Shown here piece by piece: positions 50,748 through 58,913 of a stretch of DNA of 64,000 nucleotides. Position 1 is the first letter of the stretch. Each line of letters starts with the position of its first letter. The stretch is taken from contig NZ_JAEFCB010000009.1 of assembly GCF_016405905.1 (NCBI RefSeq), positions 62,001 through 126,000 of the forward strand. The letters run 5' to 3'. The position numbers and the translations under genes are program-made. The notes below the pieces were generated by a model, which was not told the origin of the DNA, did no database searches, and worked only from the letters and a program-made list of their open reading frames with translations. Origin of the DNA: Variovorax sp. IB41 (GTDB lineage: Bacteria > Pseudomonadota > Gammaproteobacteria > Burkholderiales > Burkholderiaceae_C).

Positions 50748-51725
50748 ATGCACGCCAACAAGAGAGCCCTTTTGATCGCTTGCGGCCTGGCAGCCGCCAC
50801 CGTGCTGCCGCTCGCCGCCAGTGCACAGAACAACGCCTGGCCGACCAAGCCCATCCGCCTCCTGGTGGGCTTTCCGGGCGGCTCCACCCCCGACATCGCG
50901 GCACGCACCATCGCCGAGCCGCTGGGCAAGGCGCTGGGCCAGCCGATCGTGGTGGACAACAAGGCCGGTGCCTCGGGCAACATCGCCGCCGACCAGGTGG
51001 CCAAGGCCACCGACGACCACACGCTGGGCATCGTCATCAACGGCAACCTCACCTCGTCGAAGATGCTGTACCCGAAGCTGCCCTACGACCCGGTCAAGGA
51101 CTTCACCTACCTTTCGCTGATCGCGACCGCGCCGCTCGTGCTGGTGGCGCAGAACAACCTGCCCACGGGCACGGCCTTCTTCGACGCCGCGCGCAAGGCC
51201 GGCGACAAGTGGAACTACGGCTCGGTGGGCATCGGCTCGGTCGGCCACCTGGGCATGGAACTGCTCAAGAGCCGCGTCGCCGGCTTCAAGCCCGAGCACG
51301 TGCCCTACCAGGGCAACCCGCAGGTCATCACCGGCATGCTGGGCGACCAGGTGCAGATGGGCCTGATCCCGCCGGGCGTGGCCATGCCGCAGATCAAGGC
51401 CGGCAAGCTCAAGGCCGTGGGCCTGACGGGCGGGCGCAGTGCGCTGGTGCCCGAAATTGCGCCGCTGTCCGAAGCCGGCGTGAAGGACTTCAACCTCGAG
51501 GTGTGGGTGGCGCTGCTCGGGCCCGCGAACCTGTCGAAGACCGCGCAGGCGCGCATCGGCCGCGAACTGGAAATCGTCATGAAGGACCCGGACGTTCGCC
51601 GCAAGCTCTTCGAGCAAGGCTGGCAGGCCGTGGGCACCTCGCCGGACGGCATGCGCACGCGCGTGACCGAAGAGGCGGCCATCATGAGCAAGATCATTTC
51701 CACCCGCGGCATCAAGTTGCAGTAA
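50748..51725 (+). CDS. Bug/TctC-type periplasmic solute receptor 2
   Basis: A 325-residue Bug receptor (MHANKRALLIACGLAAATVLP... signal, cleaved after ASA). Mature: WPTKPIRLLVGFPGGSTPDIAARTIAEPLGKALGQPIVVDNKAGASGNIAADQVAKA, the standard Bug N-lobe with a PGGSTPD ligand loop. It differs strongly from receptor 1, so the two are not a recent duplication. Its stop TAA overlaps the next ATG by one base (TAATG), coupling it to the FAD oxidoreductase. Start ATG 50748; ATG-like codons upstream are in a T-rich leader (ATTTTTGTTAACTTTC). Confidence 0.9.
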   Translation: MHANKRALLIACGLAAATVLPLAASAQNNAWPTKPIRLLVGFPGGSTPDIAARTIAEPLGKALGQPIVVDNKAGASGNIAADQVAKATDDHTLGIVINGNLTSSKMLYPKLPYDPVKDFTYLSLIATAPLVLVAQNNLPTGTAFFDAARKAGDKWNYGSVGIGSVGHLGMELLKSRVAGFKPEHVPYQGNPQVITGMLGDQVQMGLIPPGVAMPQIKAGKLKAVGLTGGRSALVPEIAPLSEAGVKDFNLEVWVALLGPANLSKTAQARIGRELEIVMKDPDVRRKLFEQGWQAVGTSPDGMRTRVTEEAAIMSKIISTRGIKLQ

Positions 51726-53080
51726 TGACAGTCCAGCCAAAGACCCTGACCGAACCGGCGCGCGAGCTGCCGGTCTTCGGCGAATACGACGTGGTGGTGG
51801 TGGGCGGCGGCCCCGCCGGCATCGCCGCCGCCGTGAGCGCCGCGCGCCATGGCGCAAGCACCTTGCTGGTGGAGCGCTACGGCTTCCTCGGCGGTATGGG
51901 CACCGCGGGCGGCGTGACCAATTTCGCGGGCCTCTACGGCAAGCGCAACGGCGAGATGACGCTCCTGGTGCGCGGCGTGGCCGACGACCTGCTCGATCGC
52001 ATCGGCGCGCTCGGCGGCCTGAACAAGCCGCAGGACGGCATGCAGGGCCGCATCCGCGTGCGCTCCTACGACACCTCGGCCTACAAGATCGCGGCCGACC
52101 AGTTGCTGCTCGATGCGGGCGTGCACCTGCTGTTCCACGCGTGGGCGGCAGCGGTGATCCGCGACGGCGAGCGCATCGCGGCGCTCGTGGTCGAGACCAA
52201 GTCGGGCCGCCAGGCGATCCGCGCCAACGCCTTCATCGACGCGAGCGGCGACGCCGACGTGGCCGCCTTCGCGGGCGTGCCCTTCGAGGTGGGCGACGGC
52301 CACGGCAGCGGCCTCTTTCCGACCACGATGTTCCGCGTCGGCCAGGTCGATGCCGCGCCAGCGCTCGCGGCCGTGGGCGAATTCAAGGCCATCAACGACC
52401 TGATGGCCAGAGTCCAGCAACAGAAGCCGGGCACCTACAAGTTTCCGCGCGAGGGCGCGATCCTGCGGCCCAACATCGATCCGCGCGAATGGCGCGCCAA
52501 CGTCACGCAGATCCGCAACGCGGCCGGCCGCGCGATGAACGGCGTCGATGCGCGCGAGCTCACCGAGGGCGAGCTCGAAGGCCGCCGCCAGATCGCCGAG
52601 TACTTCAAGTTCATGAAGGCCGAGGTGCCGGGCTTCGCGCATTCGGCCATCGTGGAAATCGCGCCGCAGGTGGGCATTCGCGAAACGCGCCGCATCGAGG
52701 GCCTCTACGAGCTCGCGGGCGAGGACATCCTTTCGTCGGCGAAGTTCGACGACAGCATCGGCATCAACGCCTGGCCGATGGAGATGCACGCCGACGGCCG
52801 CATCGAGTGGGCCTTTCCGCGCGACGACAACCGCACCTACAACCAGCTGCCCTGGCGCATGCTGGTGCCGCGAAAGGTCGACAACCTGCTGGTGGCCGGC
52901 CGCTGCGCCGCGATGACGCACGAGGGCCAGTCGGCCGCGCGCGCGAGCGGCGGCTGCTTCGTCATGGGGCAGGCCGCGGGCACGGCGGCGGCATCGCTGG
53001 GCAACGCGAATTTCGCGGACGTCGACGTGCCGGCGCTGCAGAAGAAACTGCTGGCCGACGGCGCGGATCTCGACCGCTGA
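51725..53080 (+). CDS. FAD-dependent oxidoreductase (FAD_oxidored family)
   Basis: A 451-residue flavoprotein with Rossmann motif DVVVVGGGPAGIAAAVSAARHG (22-43), then ERYGFLGGMGTAGGVTNFAG and a FIDASGDADVAAFAG motif typical of the PF12831 FAD-dependent family. The C-terminal part ends in LLVAGRCAAMTHEGQSAARASGGCFVMGQAAGTAAA. The reaction is unknown; the family dehydrogenates or oxidises diverse organic acids. Overlap with the Bug receptor suggests it acts on the ligand imported through that receptor. Start ATG 51725 is fixed by the TAATG overlap. Confidence 0.88.
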   Translation: MTVQPKTLTEPARELPVFGEYDVVVVGGGPAGIAAAVSAARHGASTLLVERYGFLGGMGTAGGVTNFAGLYGKRNGEMTLLVRGVADDLLDRIGALGGLNKPQDGMQGRIRVRSYDTSAYKIAADQLLLDAGVHLLFHAWAAAVIRDGERIAALVVETKSGRQAIRANAFIDASGDADVAAFAGVPFEVGDGHGSGLFPTTMFRVGQVDAAPALAAVGEFKAINDLMARVQQQKPGTYKFPREGAILRPNIDPREWRANVTQIRNAAGRAMNGVDARELTEGELEGRRQIAEYFKFMKAEVPGFAHSAIVEIAPQVGIRETRRIEGLYELAGEDILSSAKFDDSIGINAWPMEMHADGRIEWAFPRDDNRTYNQLPWRMLVPRKVDNLLVAGRCAAMTHEGQSAARASGGCFVMGQAAGTAAASLGNANFADVDVPALQKKLLADGADLDR

Positions 53081-53119
53081 AGACCGGAACACAGGTATGA
53101 CGCTAGAGTCCGGGGCTTG

Positions 53120-53833
53120 ATGAACTCCAACCCCGGACGAAAAGTGCACTTCCTTTCGTTGTCGACCACCGCGCGTCGCATCCTCCTGGCCCTTTCCTGC
53201 GCCGCGCTCGGCCTGATGCAATGGGGCTGTGCCAGCACCCCCGAAGGCGAACCCGTCCACGGCAAGGACCAGGTGGTGAGCTTCCTGGCCGCCAAGGACG
53301 GCCGCAAGGTCGTCATCGCCGCGGAGAAATACCATTACGTGTTCGACGGCGACCCGTCCGTGGCGGCGCTGCTGCGCTGGGACGGGCGCGCCAAGGTCAC
53401 GCCCAGCCTCAACGGCGAGCTCAAGGTGGCGCGCAACAACAGCTTCGAAGGGTCGTACACGCTCGTCGCCTTCGATGCCGACCTGACGCCCGAAGACCGA
53501 ACCTTCCTGATCCAGACCGGTTTTGCCAAGACCGACATGAAATACGGCGACCGCACCGGGCCGGCGCTGCGCTACTTCGGCACCGTCTACGGCACGCGCT
53601 ACGCGGCCGCGCCGCTCAAGCCGGCCGACACGCTCGACTTCTCCCGTTCGTTCTTCGTCAACTACGTCGAGCAGGAAACCGCCACCGGCCCCGCCGCCAG
53701 GCCCGCGCCCACGCCGCTCATCTACAACGACGACGGCAAGCCGCTGCTGGCCGGCGCGCCCATGTTCCTGGTCCAGGGCGGCACGGACTACCGCTGCCGG
53801 GCCCGCTTCATGGACATCTGCTTCTACAAATAG
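53120..53833 (+). CDS. hypothetical lipoprotein-like secreted protein
   Basis: A 237-residue protein starting at ATG 53120 with a hydrophobic segment ILLALSCAALGLMQWGCAST (20-40). The cysteine is in QWGC, a poor lipobox, so it may be a lipoprotein or a membrane-anchored protein. The remainder is a beta-rich domain (VVIAAEKYHYVFDGDPSVAALLRW ... FMDICFYK) that I do not recognise. It follows the FAD gene by 39 bp but has its own likely start. Similar 5-bladed or barrel-like small domains occur in Comamonadaceae of unknown function. Confidence 0.75.
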   Translation: MNSNPGRKVHFLSLSTTARRILLALSCAALGLMQWGCASTPEGEPVHGKDQVVSFLAAKDGRKVVIAAEKYHYVFDGDPSVAALLRWDGRAKVTPSLNGELKVARNNSFEGSYTLVAFDADLTPEDRTFLIQTGFAKTDMKYGDRTGPALRYFGTVYGTRYAAAPLKPADTLDFSRSFFVNYVEQETATGPAARPAPTPLIYNDDGKPLLAGAPMFLVQGGTDYRCRARFMDICFYK

Positions 53834-53924
53834 CAGCGCCTGGCTGACCGGGCCGCGACAGCGCGCCGGCCCGTCCTTTGCTAAGGTCGAAGGCTGCCTT
53901 TTTTTGCATTGACCGCCCCGACCG

Positions 53925-54803
53925 ATGACCACCGATCCCGCCACCGCCGCCCGCCTCGTCGACGAACTCGTCGCCCTCATGCAGCTCGCGCCGCTCGGCG
54001 GCGACCGCTTTCTCGCCCAGAGCGAAGACATCGGCACCCCCGCCGTCTTCGGCGGCCAGGTGCTCGGCCAATCGCTCGCGGCCGCGAGCCTCACGGTCGG
54101 CGCCGACCGGCCGGTGCATTCGATGCACGCCTACTTCCTGCTGCCGGGCGAGCACGCGCCCATCGAGTACAGCGTCGACCGCGTGCGCGATGGCCGCAGC
54201 TTCACCACCCGCCACGTGGTGGCGCGCCAGGGGGAGCGCATCATCTTCGAGATGTCGGCGTCGTTCCAGACAGTGGACGACGGCGTCGAGCACCAGCTCG
54301 CGATGCCCGCCGTCGAAGGCCCCGAAGGCCTGGCCAGCGAACTCGACCAGCGCCTGGCCCTGGGCGAGCGCCTCCCCGAGCGCTGGCGCATCAAGGGCCT
54401 GGAGCCGCACGGCATCGAGTACCGCCGCGTCGAAGCCGACGACCTGCTCACGCCCGTCGTGCGGCCCTCGGAAAGCGCCATCTGGATGCGCGCCATCGCG
54501 CCGCTGCCGGATGACCCTGTGGTGCACCGCGCGCTGCTGGCCTACGCCTCCGACCACGGTCTCTTGCGCGCCGCGATGCTGCCGCACGGCCTGAGTTTCA
54601 TGAGCGGGCAGGTGCGCCCCGCGAGCCTGGACCACGCGATGTGGTTCCACCGCGATTTCCGCATGGACGACTGGCTGCTCTACGTGCTCGATTCGCCCAG
54701 CGCAAGCGGTGCGCGGGGCCTGTGCCGCGGAAGCCTCTTCACGCGCGACGGGCGGCTCGTGGCCTCCACGGCACAAGAAGGCATGCTGCGCATCAAGCGT
54801 TGA
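53925..54803 (+). CDS. tesB: acyl-CoA thioesterase II (TesB)
   Basis: A 292-residue double hot-dog thioesterase. TesB hallmarks: VFGGQVLGQSLAAASLTVGADRPVHSMHAYFLLPGEHAPIEY (about 40-80) in the first hot dog and SLDHAMWFHRDFRMDDWLLY near the C-terminus with the catalytic Asp in LDHAMW. Hydrolyses medium and long acyl-CoA. Full length for the family. It is followed after 25 bp by the GST gene on the same strand. Confidence 0.94.
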   Translation: MTTDPATAARLVDELVALMQLAPLGGDRFLAQSEDIGTPAVFGGQVLGQSLAAASLTVGADRPVHSMHAYFLLPGEHAPIEYSVDRVRDGRSFTTRHVVARQGERIIFEMSASFQTVDDGVEHQLAMPAVEGPEGLASELDQRLALGERLPERWRIKGLEPHGIEYRRVEADDLLTPVVRPSESAIWMRAIAPLPDDPVVHRALLAYASDHGLLRAAMLPHGLSFMSGQVRPASLDHAMWFHRDFRMDDWLLYVLDSPSASGARGLCRGSLFTRDGRLVASTAQEGMLRIKR

Positions 54804-54828
54804 AAACCGCAACCCGAGGACACACCGA

Positions 54829-55440
54829 ATGAAGATCTTCCACTCGCCCGCTTCGCCGTTCGTGCGCAAGTGCATGGTCGTCGCGCACGAGCTCGGCATT
54901 GCCGACCGCATCGAGAAGCTGCCCAGCGCGGCCGGCCCGGTGAAGCGCGATGCCACCATCCTCCCGAAGAACCCGCTCGGCCAGGTGCCGACGTTCCTGT
55001 GCGACGACGGGCAGGTGCTGTACGACAGCCGCGTGATCTGCGAGTACCTCGATGCCACGCATTCGGGTGCGCTGTTCCCCAAGAGCGGGACCGAGCGCTG
55101 GGCCCGCCTCACCGAACTGGCCCTCGCCGATGGCATGACGGCCGCCGCGCTGCTCGCGCGCTACGAAACCATGCTGCGCCCTGAGCCGCTGCGGTGGAAC
55201 GACTGGACCGAGGGGCAGCTGGCCAAGGTGCGCACCGGTCTCGAATGGCTCGAATCGGCCGCACCGTCGTTCGGCGAGCGCGTCGATATTGGGACCATCG
55301 CATTCGGCTGCGCGCTGGGTTACATGGACTTTCGCTTTCCCTCGGTCGACTGGCGTGGCGATGCGCCGAACACGGCGAAGTGGTTCGGGGTGTTCAATCA
55401 GCGGGCTTCGATGCAGGCGACGCTGCCGCCGACTGCCTGA
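54829..55440 (+). CDS. glutathione S-transferase family protein
   Basis: A 203-residue GST with thioredoxin-like N-terminal domain (MKIFHSPASPFVRKCMVVAHELG ... NPLGQVPTFLCDDGQVLYDSRVICEYLD; the cis-Pro in VPTF and S in DSR) and an all-helical C-terminal domain. The active-site residue is probably Ser in SPASPF. It is not zeta-class: the SSC-x-x-R motif of maleylpyruvate isomerase is missing. So it is unlikely to be the missing isomerase of the gentisate pathway. Start ATG 54829. Confidence 0.9.
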   Translation: MKIFHSPASPFVRKCMVVAHELGIADRIEKLPSAAGPVKRDATILPKNPLGQVPTFLCDDGQVLYDSRVICEYLDATHSGALFPKSGTERWARLTELALADGMTAAALLARYETMLRPEPLRWNDWTEGQLAKVRTGLEWLESAAPSFGERVDIGTIAFGCALGYMDFRFPSVDWRGDAPNTAKWFGVFNQRASMQATLPPTA

Positions 55441-55460
55441 GTCCGTTCGGGGCGGCACTC

Positions 55461-55692
55461 CCGCCGACGGTGGGCTCTGTTTCGCGAATGTCCCCCGGCC
55501 TGCGGCCTCCTCCTTGATTTCGCGAAACAGAGCCCACCATCGGCGGAAGCGCTTTCAGAGCGGTCGTTGATCGCCGATCACCAGCAGCGTGCCCGAGTGC
55601 GCAGGGCATCGGGTGCTCCCCGCAGCGAAATCAAGGAGGAGGGCGAAGCCCGGGGGACATTCGCGGAGGGGAGTACCCGATGGCCTGTGCAC
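55461..55692. repeat. long-hairpin repeat, copy 4 (complete composite)
   Basis: Same order and orientation as copy 2. Left hairpin 55461-55546 has a 28-bp stem (55461-55488 with 55519-55546) with one non-Watson-Crick position, G-U on the minus strand, and an apical GGCC-GCA-GGCC in place of GGC-GAA-GCC. Right hairpin 55597-55692 is the GGGTGCTCCCC type with G55615-T55674 as a G-U pair on the plus strand. Linker 55547-55596 matches copy 2 partly (TTTCAGAGC...GTTGATC). It lies between two genes on the plus strand. Confidence 0.9.
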
Positions 55693-55753
55693 GCGCCCCG
55701 AAACCTTGGCTAAAAATGCACCCCTCGCAAGAATTCCAACCAAGGACTCCCGC

Positions 55754-56467
55754 ATGTCTTCTGAAGCACAGAAAAAAGTAGCCATCGTCACCGCCGGTGG
55801 CAGCGGCATGGGCGCCGCGGCGGCGCGCAAGCTCGCGGACGACGGCTTCCGCGTCGCGATCCTCTCGTCGTCGGGCAAGGGCGAAGCGCTGGCCCAGGAA
55901 CTCGGCGGCATCGGCGTGACCGGCTCGAACCAGTCGAACGACGACATCAGGCGCCTGGTCGACAAGGTGACGGACACATGGGGTCGCGTCGATGTGCTGG
56001 TCAACAGCGCAGGCCACGGCCCCCGCGCGCCGATCCTGGAGATCACCGACGAAGACTGGCACCGCGGCATGGACGTCTACCTGCTGAGCGCCGTGCGCCC
56101 CAGCCGCCTCGTGGCGCCGCTGATGGTCAAGCAGGGCGGCGGCACGATCATCAACATCTCCACCTTCGCGGCCTTCGAGCCCGACCCGGTGTTCCCGACC
56201 TCGGGCGTGTTTCGCGCCGGTCTCGCCGCGTTCACCAAGCTCTTCGCCGACAAGTACGCGGCCGACAACGTGCGCATGAACAACGTGCTGCCCGGCTTCA
56301 TCGACAGCCTGCCCGAGAAGGCCGAGTTCCGCGGCCGCATTCCGATGGGGCGCTACGGCAAGATGAGCGAGATCGCGGCGGTGATCGGCTTCCTCGCCTC
56401 CGAAGGCGGGGGCTACATCACGGGGCAGAACCTGCGCGTGGACGGCGGCATCACGCGCTCGGTGTAG
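55754..56467 (+). CDS. SDR family oxidoreductase with altered catalytic site
   Basis: A 237-residue short-chain dehydrogenase: nucleotide motif TAGGSGMG (13-20), NSAGHGP in place of NNAG, NISTF (catalytic Ser region), and IPMGRYGKMSEIAAVIGFLAS ... GQNLRVDGGITRS. At the YxxxK position it reads SGVFRAG, so both Tyr and Lys are replaced (Ser and Arg). Whether it is an active dehydrogenase is therefore uncertain. Start ATG 55754; the upstream open frame crosses the repeat and is spurious. Confidence 0.85.
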   Translation: MSSEAQKKVAIVTAGGSGMGAAAARKLADDGFRVAILSSSGKGEALAQELGGIGVTGSNQSNDDIRRLVDKVTDTWGRVDVLVNSAGHGPRAPILEITDEDWHRGMDVYLLSAVRPSRLVAPLMVKQGGGTIINISTFAAFEPDPVFPTSGVFRAGLAAFTKLFADKYAADNVRMNNVLPGFIDSLPEKAEFRGRIPMGRYGKMSEIAAVIGFLASEGGGYITGQNLRVDGGITRSV

Positions 56468-56497
56468 CCGTGTAATGGTGGACGCGGAGGCGCTCTC

Positions 56498-56708
56498 TAC
56501 AATCGCGCCCATGTGTCCGAGGATGCCCCGCTTTCCCATCCGCCGCCGGCAGTCCGGCTGCTCGCGGCCGACGCCTCCTTGACGATCGCGCAGTGACCGC
56601 GCCGTGGCGCTTGCCACGGCCCACCCAGGCCGCAGCGCCGGCCATCTCTCCTTGCCCCTGACCCGCATCGCCTCGCCGGCGTGTGCGGGCCGCATTGCTT
56701 TTTCCCCC
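56498..56708 (+). promoter_or_regulatory. leader of the SulP gene with hairpin
   Basis: A -10-like TACAAT (56498-56503) without a convincing -35 precedes about 200 non-coding bases. They contain a perfect 8-bp hairpin GCCGTGGC-GCTT-GCCACGGC (56601-56620). A leader this long could hold a riboswitch or attenuator; no known class is recognised. Confidence 0.35.
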
Positions 56709-58166
56709 ATGTCCTCCCCACACAGCCGCCTGCGCACCGAGTGGTGCCCGAGCATTCCGCGCGAACTGATGGCCGGTGCCGTCGCCACGTTCGCGCTCAT
56801 TCCTGAAGTCATCGCTTTTTCTTTTGTCGCGGGCGTCGATCCGGCCGTCGGGCTGTTCGCGTCGTTCGTGATCAGCATCGTCATCGCCTTCACCGGCGGG
56901 CGCCCGGCGATGGTGTCGGCCGCCGCGGGATCGGTCGCGCTCGTGGCCGCGCCGCTGGTGCATGCGCACGGGCTGCAGTACCTGCTGGCGGCCGGCGTGC
57001 TCGCGGGCGCGATGCAGATCGTGTTCGGCCTGCTGCGGCTCGGTGTGCTGATGCGCTTCGTCTCCACCTCGGTGCGCACGGGCTTCGTCAACGCGCTCGC
57101 CATCCTGATCTTCGCGGCGCAGATGCCGCACTTCATCGGCGCCAACATGGCCACCTGGGCGATGGTGGGGCTGGGGCTCGTGGTCATCTACCTGCTGCCG
57201 CGCATCACACGCGCGGTGCCTTCGCCGCTGGTGTGCATCGTGGTGGTGACGCTGGTCGGCCACTGGCTCGACCTGCCGCTCAAGACCGTGGCGGACCTGG
57301 GGCACCTGCCCGATGCGCTGCCCGCGTTCGCGTTCCCGTCGGTGCCGTTCACGCTCGACACGCTGCGCATCATCGCGCTGCCCGCCTTCGCGATCGCGAT
57401 GGTCGGCCTGCTCGAATCGATGATGACCGCGAGCGTGGTGGACGAGCTCACCGACACGCCCAGTTCCAAGAACCGCGAGTGCAGCGGCTTGGGGCTGGCG
57501 AATGTCGCGGCCAGTTTCTTCGGCGGCATCGCGGGCTGCGGAATGATCGGCCAGACGGTGAGCAACGTGCGCTACGGCGGGCGTGGGCGGCTGTCCACGC
57601 TGTTCGCGGGCGCCTTCCTGCTGATCCTCATGGTGCTGCTGAAGCCCTGGGTGTCGCAGGTGCCGGTGGCCGCGCTGGTCGCGATCATGGTGATGGTGTC
57701 GGCATCGACCTTCGACTGGGGGTCGCTGCGCACGCTGGTGCGCCACCCGCGCATGTCGAGCGCGGTGATGCTCGCGACGGTGGCGGTCACCGTCGCCACC
57801 GACAACCTGGCCGCGGGCGTGGCCGTCGGCGTGCTGCTGAGTGGCGTGTTCTTCACCTTCAAGGTGGCGCGGCTGCTGCATGTGCATGCCGAGGTGGGCG
57901 AGGGTGGCCGGCGCATCTACCGCATCACGGGCCAGGTGTTCTTCGCTTCGGCCGACATGCTGGTGGATGCCTTCGACGTGCGCGAGATCGACGGCGCGCC
58001 CGTGCACATCGACGTGGCGCAGGCGCACTTCTGGGACGTGACCGCCGTGGCCGCGCTGACGAAGGTGGTCGAGCGGCTGCGCAAGCACGGCAGCGTGGTG
58101 GATGTGACCGGGCTCAACCAAGCCAGCCGCGACCTGATCCTGCAGCTGGACGCCGCGCCCGAGTAA
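56709..58166 (+). CDS. SulP family anion transporter with STAS domain
   Basis: A 485-residue inner-membrane transporter of the SLC26/SulP family with about twelve helices (AGAVATFALIPEVIAFSFVAGVDPAVGLFASF is the signature first helices) and a C-terminal STAS domain (about 390-480: ADMLVDAFDVREIDGAPVHIDVAQAHFWDVTAVAALTKVVERLRKHG). Typical substrates are sulfate, bicarbonate or dicarboxylates; the substrate cannot be told. The start ATG 56709 gives the normal short N-terminus; the longer frame from 56604 is in the leader. STAS is shorter than in plant or animal relatives, as usual in bacteria. Confidence 0.92.
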   Translation: MSSPHSRLRTEWCPSIPRELMAGAVATFALIPEVIAFSFVAGVDPAVGLFASFVISIVIAFTGGRPAMVSAAAGSVALVAAPLVHAHGLQYLLAAGVLAGAMQIVFGLLRLGVLMRFVSTSVRTGFVNALAILIFAAQMPHFIGANMATWAMVGLGLVVIYLLPRITRAVPSPLVCIVVVTLVGHWLDLPLKTVADLGHLPDALPAFAFPSVPFTLDTLRIIALPAFAIAMVGLLESMMTASVVDELTDTPSSKNRECSGLGLANVAASFFGGIAGCGMIGQTVSNVRYGGRGRLSTLFAGAFLLILMVLLKPWVSQVPVAALVAIMVMVSASTFDWGSLRTLVRHPRMSSAVMLATVAVTVATDNLAAGVAVGVLLSGVFFTFKVARLLHVHAEVGEGGRRIYRITGQVFFASADMLVDAFDVREIDGAPVHIDVAQAHFWDVTAVAALTKVVERLRKHGSVVDVTGLNQASRDLILQLDAAPE

Positions 58167-58261
58167 TGCTTGGGTCCTAGGTAGTTTTCCCGTGAGCCGG
58201 TTGATGCGTTGGACCTAGCCTTTCCGGTCCCGTCGGATGTCCGAGGGGCGGAAAGGCGCTC

Positions 58262-58873
58262 ATGAAAATTCCCGCCCCGGTGCTGGAGAACATGGACCGC
58301 ACCATCGCGTCTTACGAAGCGTCCGCGCGCGAATACAACGCGATCGTCGCAGGCCATCGCCCGCCCGAGATCGTGGACGCGCTGCGCCGGATGATGCAGT
58401 TCGTGCCCGCGGGCGGCAGCGTGCTCGAGATCGGTTCCGGATCGGGGCAGGACGCTGATTTCATCGAGTCCCTGGGCGGCATCGTCAGGCGCACCGATGC
58501 GGCGCAGGCGTTTCTCGACCTGCAGGCCGAACGCGGCAAGAAGGGCGAGTTGCTCAACGTCGTGACGGACGCGTTGGGCGGGCCCTACAGCGCGATCCTC
58601 GCGATGGCGGTGCTGATCCATGTCGATCGCGCGCAGGTCGCACCGGTCCTGCGCAAGGTGTTCGATGCGCTCGAGCCCGGCGGCGTCTTCTTGGCGGGCA
58701 TGCGCATCGGCGAAGGCGAGACGAACGACGACTACCAGACCGTGTACTGGGCGAAAGACCGGTTCGCCGAAGCGCTCGAAGCGGCCGGCCTGCGCCTGCA
58801 ATGGGACACGCAATGGATCGGCCGCAAGGACGTGGCGTGGGCCGGCTTCCTCGCCTGCCGTCCGCAGGAATAA
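58262..58873 (+). CDS. class I SAM-dependent methyltransferase
   Basis: A 203-residue methyltransferase with SAM motif I VLEIGSGSGQDADFIESLGG (about 54-73), TDAAQAFLDLQAE (motif II-like acidic loop), and ILAMAVLIHVDR as the motif post-I / IV region. It resembles small methyltransferases with uncharacterised substrates. Start ATG 58262 with GGAAAGG at 8 bp. It stands alone between the SulP gene and the convergent liv operon. A short tandem repeat (GGGAGTAACTC, twice) follows its stop at 58875-58900. Confidence 0.9.
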   Translation: MKIPAPVLENMDRTIASYEASAREYNAIVAGHRPPEIVDALRRMMQFVPAGGSVLEIGSGSGQDADFIESLGGIVRRTDAAQAFLDLQAERGKKGELLNVVTDALGGPYSAILAMAVLIHVDRAQVAPVLRKVFDALEPGGVFLAGMRIGEGETNDDYQTVYWAKDRFAEALEAAGLRLQWDTQWIGRKDVAWAGFLACRPQE

Positions 58874-58913
58874 CGTGGGAGTAACTCGGGAGTAACTCGG
58901 GAATGACGCGGGC

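Noticed and set aside
51305..54094. Very long minus-strand open frame opposite the Bug receptor, FAD oxidoreductase, lipoprotein and TesB genes
   Set aside because: High GC leaves antisense frames open. Its translation shows no domain, whereas the plus-strand genes have clear motifs and starts.
54829..55440. GST gene as the missing maleylpyruvate isomerase
   Set aside because: No zeta-class SSC motif; the N-terminus SPASPFVRK belongs to other GST classes, and it is 5 kb from the gentisate genes.
58167..58261. CCTAG-containing repeats (GGTCCTAGG, GGACCTAG) before the methyltransferase gene
   Set aside because: Short direct matches without a clear dyad or known consensus.
58874..58905. Tandem GGGAGTAACTC repeat after the methyltransferase gene
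   Set aside because: Two units only; too short to interpret beyond a local duplication.
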